Shown piece by piece: positions 62,268-64,000 of a stretch of 64,000 nt of DNA (position 1 is its first letter; each line of letters starts with the position of its first letter). A program made the translations under genes and the position numbers. The DNA lies in the NCBI RefSeq assembly GCF_041431415.1, contig NZ_CP107845.1, forward strand, positions 186,001 to 250,000, in the 5' to 3' direction. The notes under the pieces are model-generated. The model was not told the DNA's origin, did no database searches, and was given only the letters and a program-made list of their open reading frames with translations. The stretch is from Streptomyces sp. NBC_00513. Lineage in GTDB: Bacteria; Actinomycetota; Actinomycetes; Streptomycetales; Streptomycetaceae.

Positions 62268-63121
62268 GCCGGCAACGGCGTGTTACCGCGCTCCTTCGCC
62301 AGGTACCGAAGCACATCCGCCTGGCTCAGTACCAGGTCCCGTACCGTCTTCGGCAGCTCGGCCATCCGGTCGACGTTGTCGAGCAGTGCCGCGCAGGCAT
62401 CCACCTCCCAGTCGCCGTCCTGTAGGGCGGTTGTGTCCACGACCTGTCCCGGGGCGGGGTGCCAACCTGTCTCCGGGAGGACCCGGAGCAGGCTTTCCTG
62501 CGAGAACGGCGTGCGCACGTTGCCGTCGCCCCGAGACCCGCTCGCCTCTATCTGGCCCTGGATCAGGACGGCCAGAAGGTGGGGCAGCTGGTCGGCCGAG
62601 CGGGGTGCGAGGTCCCACTCGGCGAAGCACAGGTTCCGGGCCCAGCGGCGAACCCGGGCGAGGGTCTCCCGCAGCGGGTCCAGGGAGGCGAAGTACCAGG
62701 AGCAGTGGGCGAGGACCACATGGTCGAACCCGCTGTCCGGGAAGGTGACCGCCTTGTCGAGTACGTCCAGGCCGAAGCGGAAGTCGATGCGGGAGCCCAG
62801 CGGCGTCGCTTTGAGGTGCTTCGCCGACTGCCCCAGGGTGACCGGGGCGCCGTACGACGGATCCGCAATGTCGACGGCGACCACCCGGCCCTGTGGGCCG
62901 ACGGCCTCGGCAAGGACGGCCGTCATGTCGCCCTGTCCGCAGCCGACCTCCAGTACCGACGCTCCGGCCGGGATGTCCCAGCTGGAGACGAGTGCGGCCC
63001 GGTAGCGGGTCTGGGACAGCTGGATGCCGGGGCTCATGGCGCCGGCGGCCATGGAGGCCGCTATCGAGGGTGCCTTCGCCATCAGATCGGTCTTGTTCAC
63101 AGGATCCTCCGTCGTGCTCAT
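62246..63121 (-). CDS. Class I SAM-dependent methyltransferase
   Basis: 291 residues. Motif I is GASVLEVGCGQGDMTAVLAE, the acidic loop is GRVVAVDIADPSYGAPV, and FDHVVLAHCSWYFASLDPLR is the motif IV region. C-terminal helices (RDLVLSQADVLRYLAKERG) follow. The substrate is unknown; the fold resembles small-molecule methyltransferases of secondary metabolism. It lies between Tn3 debris and a stretch of decayed DNA. Confidence 0.85.
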   Translation of the reverse strand: MSTTEDPVNKTDLMAKAPSIAASMAAGAMSPGIQLSQTRYRAALVSSWDIPAGASVLEVGCGQGDMTAVLAEAVGPQGRVVAVDIADPSYGAPVTLGQSAKHLKATPLGSRIDFRFGLDVLDKAVTFPDSGFDHVVLAHCSWYFASLDPLRETLARVRRWARNLCFAEWDLAPRSADQLPHLLAVLIQGQIEASGSRGDGNVRTPFSQESLLRVLPETGWHPAPGQVVDTTALQDGDWEVDACAALLDNVDRMAELPKTVRDLVLSQADVLRYLAKERGNTPLPAYSLTAR

Positions 63122-63549
63122 TCGGGTGCTGTGCGTATCGAGGCCGCGGTTTTGCAGGGCATCACGGTCTTCTACACCCTCGCCCCCGCCGACGGCAGCA
63201 CGTCATCGACCACGCAGGAAGCCATGGTCCAGTACTCCCGTCGACAGCCCGACGGCACCGTCTGCGGTCCGGACAGCTGAGCCGCGTCGGGCACGTCCTC
63301 GTGCCCGCGAGCGAAGAAGCCCCCGAACCCCCGTTTCGCAGGTGGGTCGGCGCCGGAACGGCGCGCTCGTACCCGTACGTCCGGGTTTCCTCCTCCAGGC
63401 GGGGAACGATCTGCCGCCGGCCACCTCCAGAAGTAGGCCCTGGACTTTTGGCGGCGGCATTCGACGCACCAGGAAGTCCAGCAGGTGGCTCGCGAGGTAG
63501 CCCAGGCGCTCGTCCCGCAGCTCCTTCAGCGGGATTGATTGACTTCTTG
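63122..63549. other. No complete gene; possible short remnant
   Basis: A plus-strand frame ending at the TGA 63278-63280 reads VRIEAAVLQGITVFYTLAPA and MVQYSRRQPDGTVCGPDS, which may be the tail of a lost gene. The rest of the stretch to 63549 is not convincing in any frame. Confidence 0.3.
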
Positions 63550-63550
63550 G

Positions 63551-63588
63551 CTAACGCTGATAGCTTTTAGCTAATGCCAATAGCCGAC
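63551..63588. promoter_or_regulatory. AT-rich inverted-repeat operator candidate
   Basis: Between a TTGGCTAA at about 63546-63553 and a TAATGCCAA ending near 63582, the sequence GATAGCTTTTAGCTAATG includes a nested AGCT dyad. AT-rich palindromes of this TTAGC type are usual MarR/TetR targets. It lies about 40-70 bases upstream of the alpha/beta hydrolase start and probably holds its promoter. Confidence 0.45.
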
Positions 63589-63622
63589 AGCCGTCGGACC
63601 TGCTGGCCACATGGAGGTAGTC

Positions 63623-64000
63623 GTGACCGAGTTCCTGAACGTCAGTGGTGGGACCATCGCCTACGAGGTGAGCGGCGTGGCCGGGCCGCTGGTGGTGGTT
63701 GCCCACGGCATGGGCGACAGCCGCGAGGCCTACCGGTTCTTCACCCCCGCCCTGGTGGAAGCGGGGTACCGGGTCGCCGCGGTGGACCTGCGCGGCCACG
63801 GTGAGTCCAGCGTCGGGTGGGCGTCCTACACCCGCACCGACCTGGCGGGCGACCTGATCGCCCTGGTGAAGCACCTCGGTGGGCCGGCGGTGCTCGTCGG
63901 CCACTCCATTGCCGGCGGTGCGGTCACGATCGCCGCGGCCAAGGCCCCGGAGCTCATCACCGCGGTGGTCGAACTCGCGCCCTTCACCCGCAAGCAGCAG
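63623..64000 (+). CDS. Alpha/beta hydrolase, 5' part (cut by window end)
   Basis: GTG 63623 follows a GGAGG at 63613-63617 with ideal spacing. The 126 visible residues read FLNVSGGTIAYEVSG, VVVAHGMGDSREAYRF (oxyanion HGMG), VAAVDLRGHGESS and AVLVGHSIAGGAVTIAA (nucleophile elbow GHSIAGG). This is a typical alpha/beta hydrolase such as an esterase, haloperoxidase-like or lipase-like enzyme; the acid and His lie beyond the window. The frame is open to the last base. Confidence 0.85.
   Translation, partial: MTEFLNVSGGTIAYEVSGVAGPLVVVAHGMGDSREAYRFFTPALVEAGYRVAAVDLRGHGESSVGWASYTRTDLAGDLIALVKHLGGPAVLVGHSIAGGAVTIAAAKAPELITAVVELAPFTRKQQ

Overview
The window is high-GC actinobacterial DNA. GTG/TTG starts, ATGA-coupled operons, LamG/Rhs secreted giants, a lamin-tail exoprotein, bacterial Ku plus LigD-type ligase and MobF-type conjugation remnants all point to Streptomyces or a close relative. 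The density of transposons, broken genes and plasmid-like repeats suggests an accessory region, either a chromosome arm or a large linear plasmid. I recognise no rRNA, tRNA or CRISPR array.

Layout. 1-4620: the tail of a GyrB-like gene, about 2 kb of repeat-rich non-coding DNA, then minus-strand plasmid-type genes including a frameshifted MobF relaxase fragment. 4843-17357: a polymorphic toxin locus with a LamG-domain exoprotein, a 2347-residue Rhs/HINT protein ending in a barnase-like RNase, and a barstar-type immunity gene. 17391-20941: a dead integrase, a lamin-tail protein and an ISL3 transposase. 20942-27223: a compact cluster of a phosphotransferase, a HAD phosphatase, a phosphoribosyltransferase (frameshifted), a LOG-family protein, a nucleotidyltransferase and an Asp/Asn beta-hydroxylase, facing a TPR regulator across four 10-bp operator-like repeats. 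This is the best candidate for an undescribed pathway or system. 27300-30008: decayed plasmid genes, 12-bp iterons and a complete IS5-type element. 30129-38815: a duplicated small gene, a two-component system with an unusual kinase, a PAP2 phosphatase, Tn3 debris, a beta-lactamase-fold hydrolase and nested IS elements. 38932-41804: an orphan barstar-domain protein and a truncated recombinase operon.

41806-49343 can be read as a sequence of events. A DnaE-type polymerase gene was split by a Tn554-like transposon (41994-48048) flanked by the 6-bp repeat TCGACG. The transposon's first recombinase gene was then interrupted by an IS (42263-43149, 3-bp TAA duplication), and its second recombinase carries an amber codon just before the catalytic tyrosine. 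The transposon carries a methyltransferase as cargo.

49431-54325 holds small unknown genes and a second, complete GyrB-like protein that lacks the TOPRIM half and the N-box asparagine. 54964-57561 is an aldo/keto reductase, flavodoxin-type reductase and TetR regulator set. 57670-60580 holds the second copy of the duplicated gene and a two-gene NHEJ locus (Ku, ligase) in which each gene has one in-frame stop. 60938-64000 holds unknown genes, a Tn3 transposase N-terminal fragment, a methyltransferase and the start of an alpha/beta hydrolase.

Family names rest on recalled motifs and similarities, not on searches. Frameshifts and stops were read directly from the bases but could include sequencing errors.
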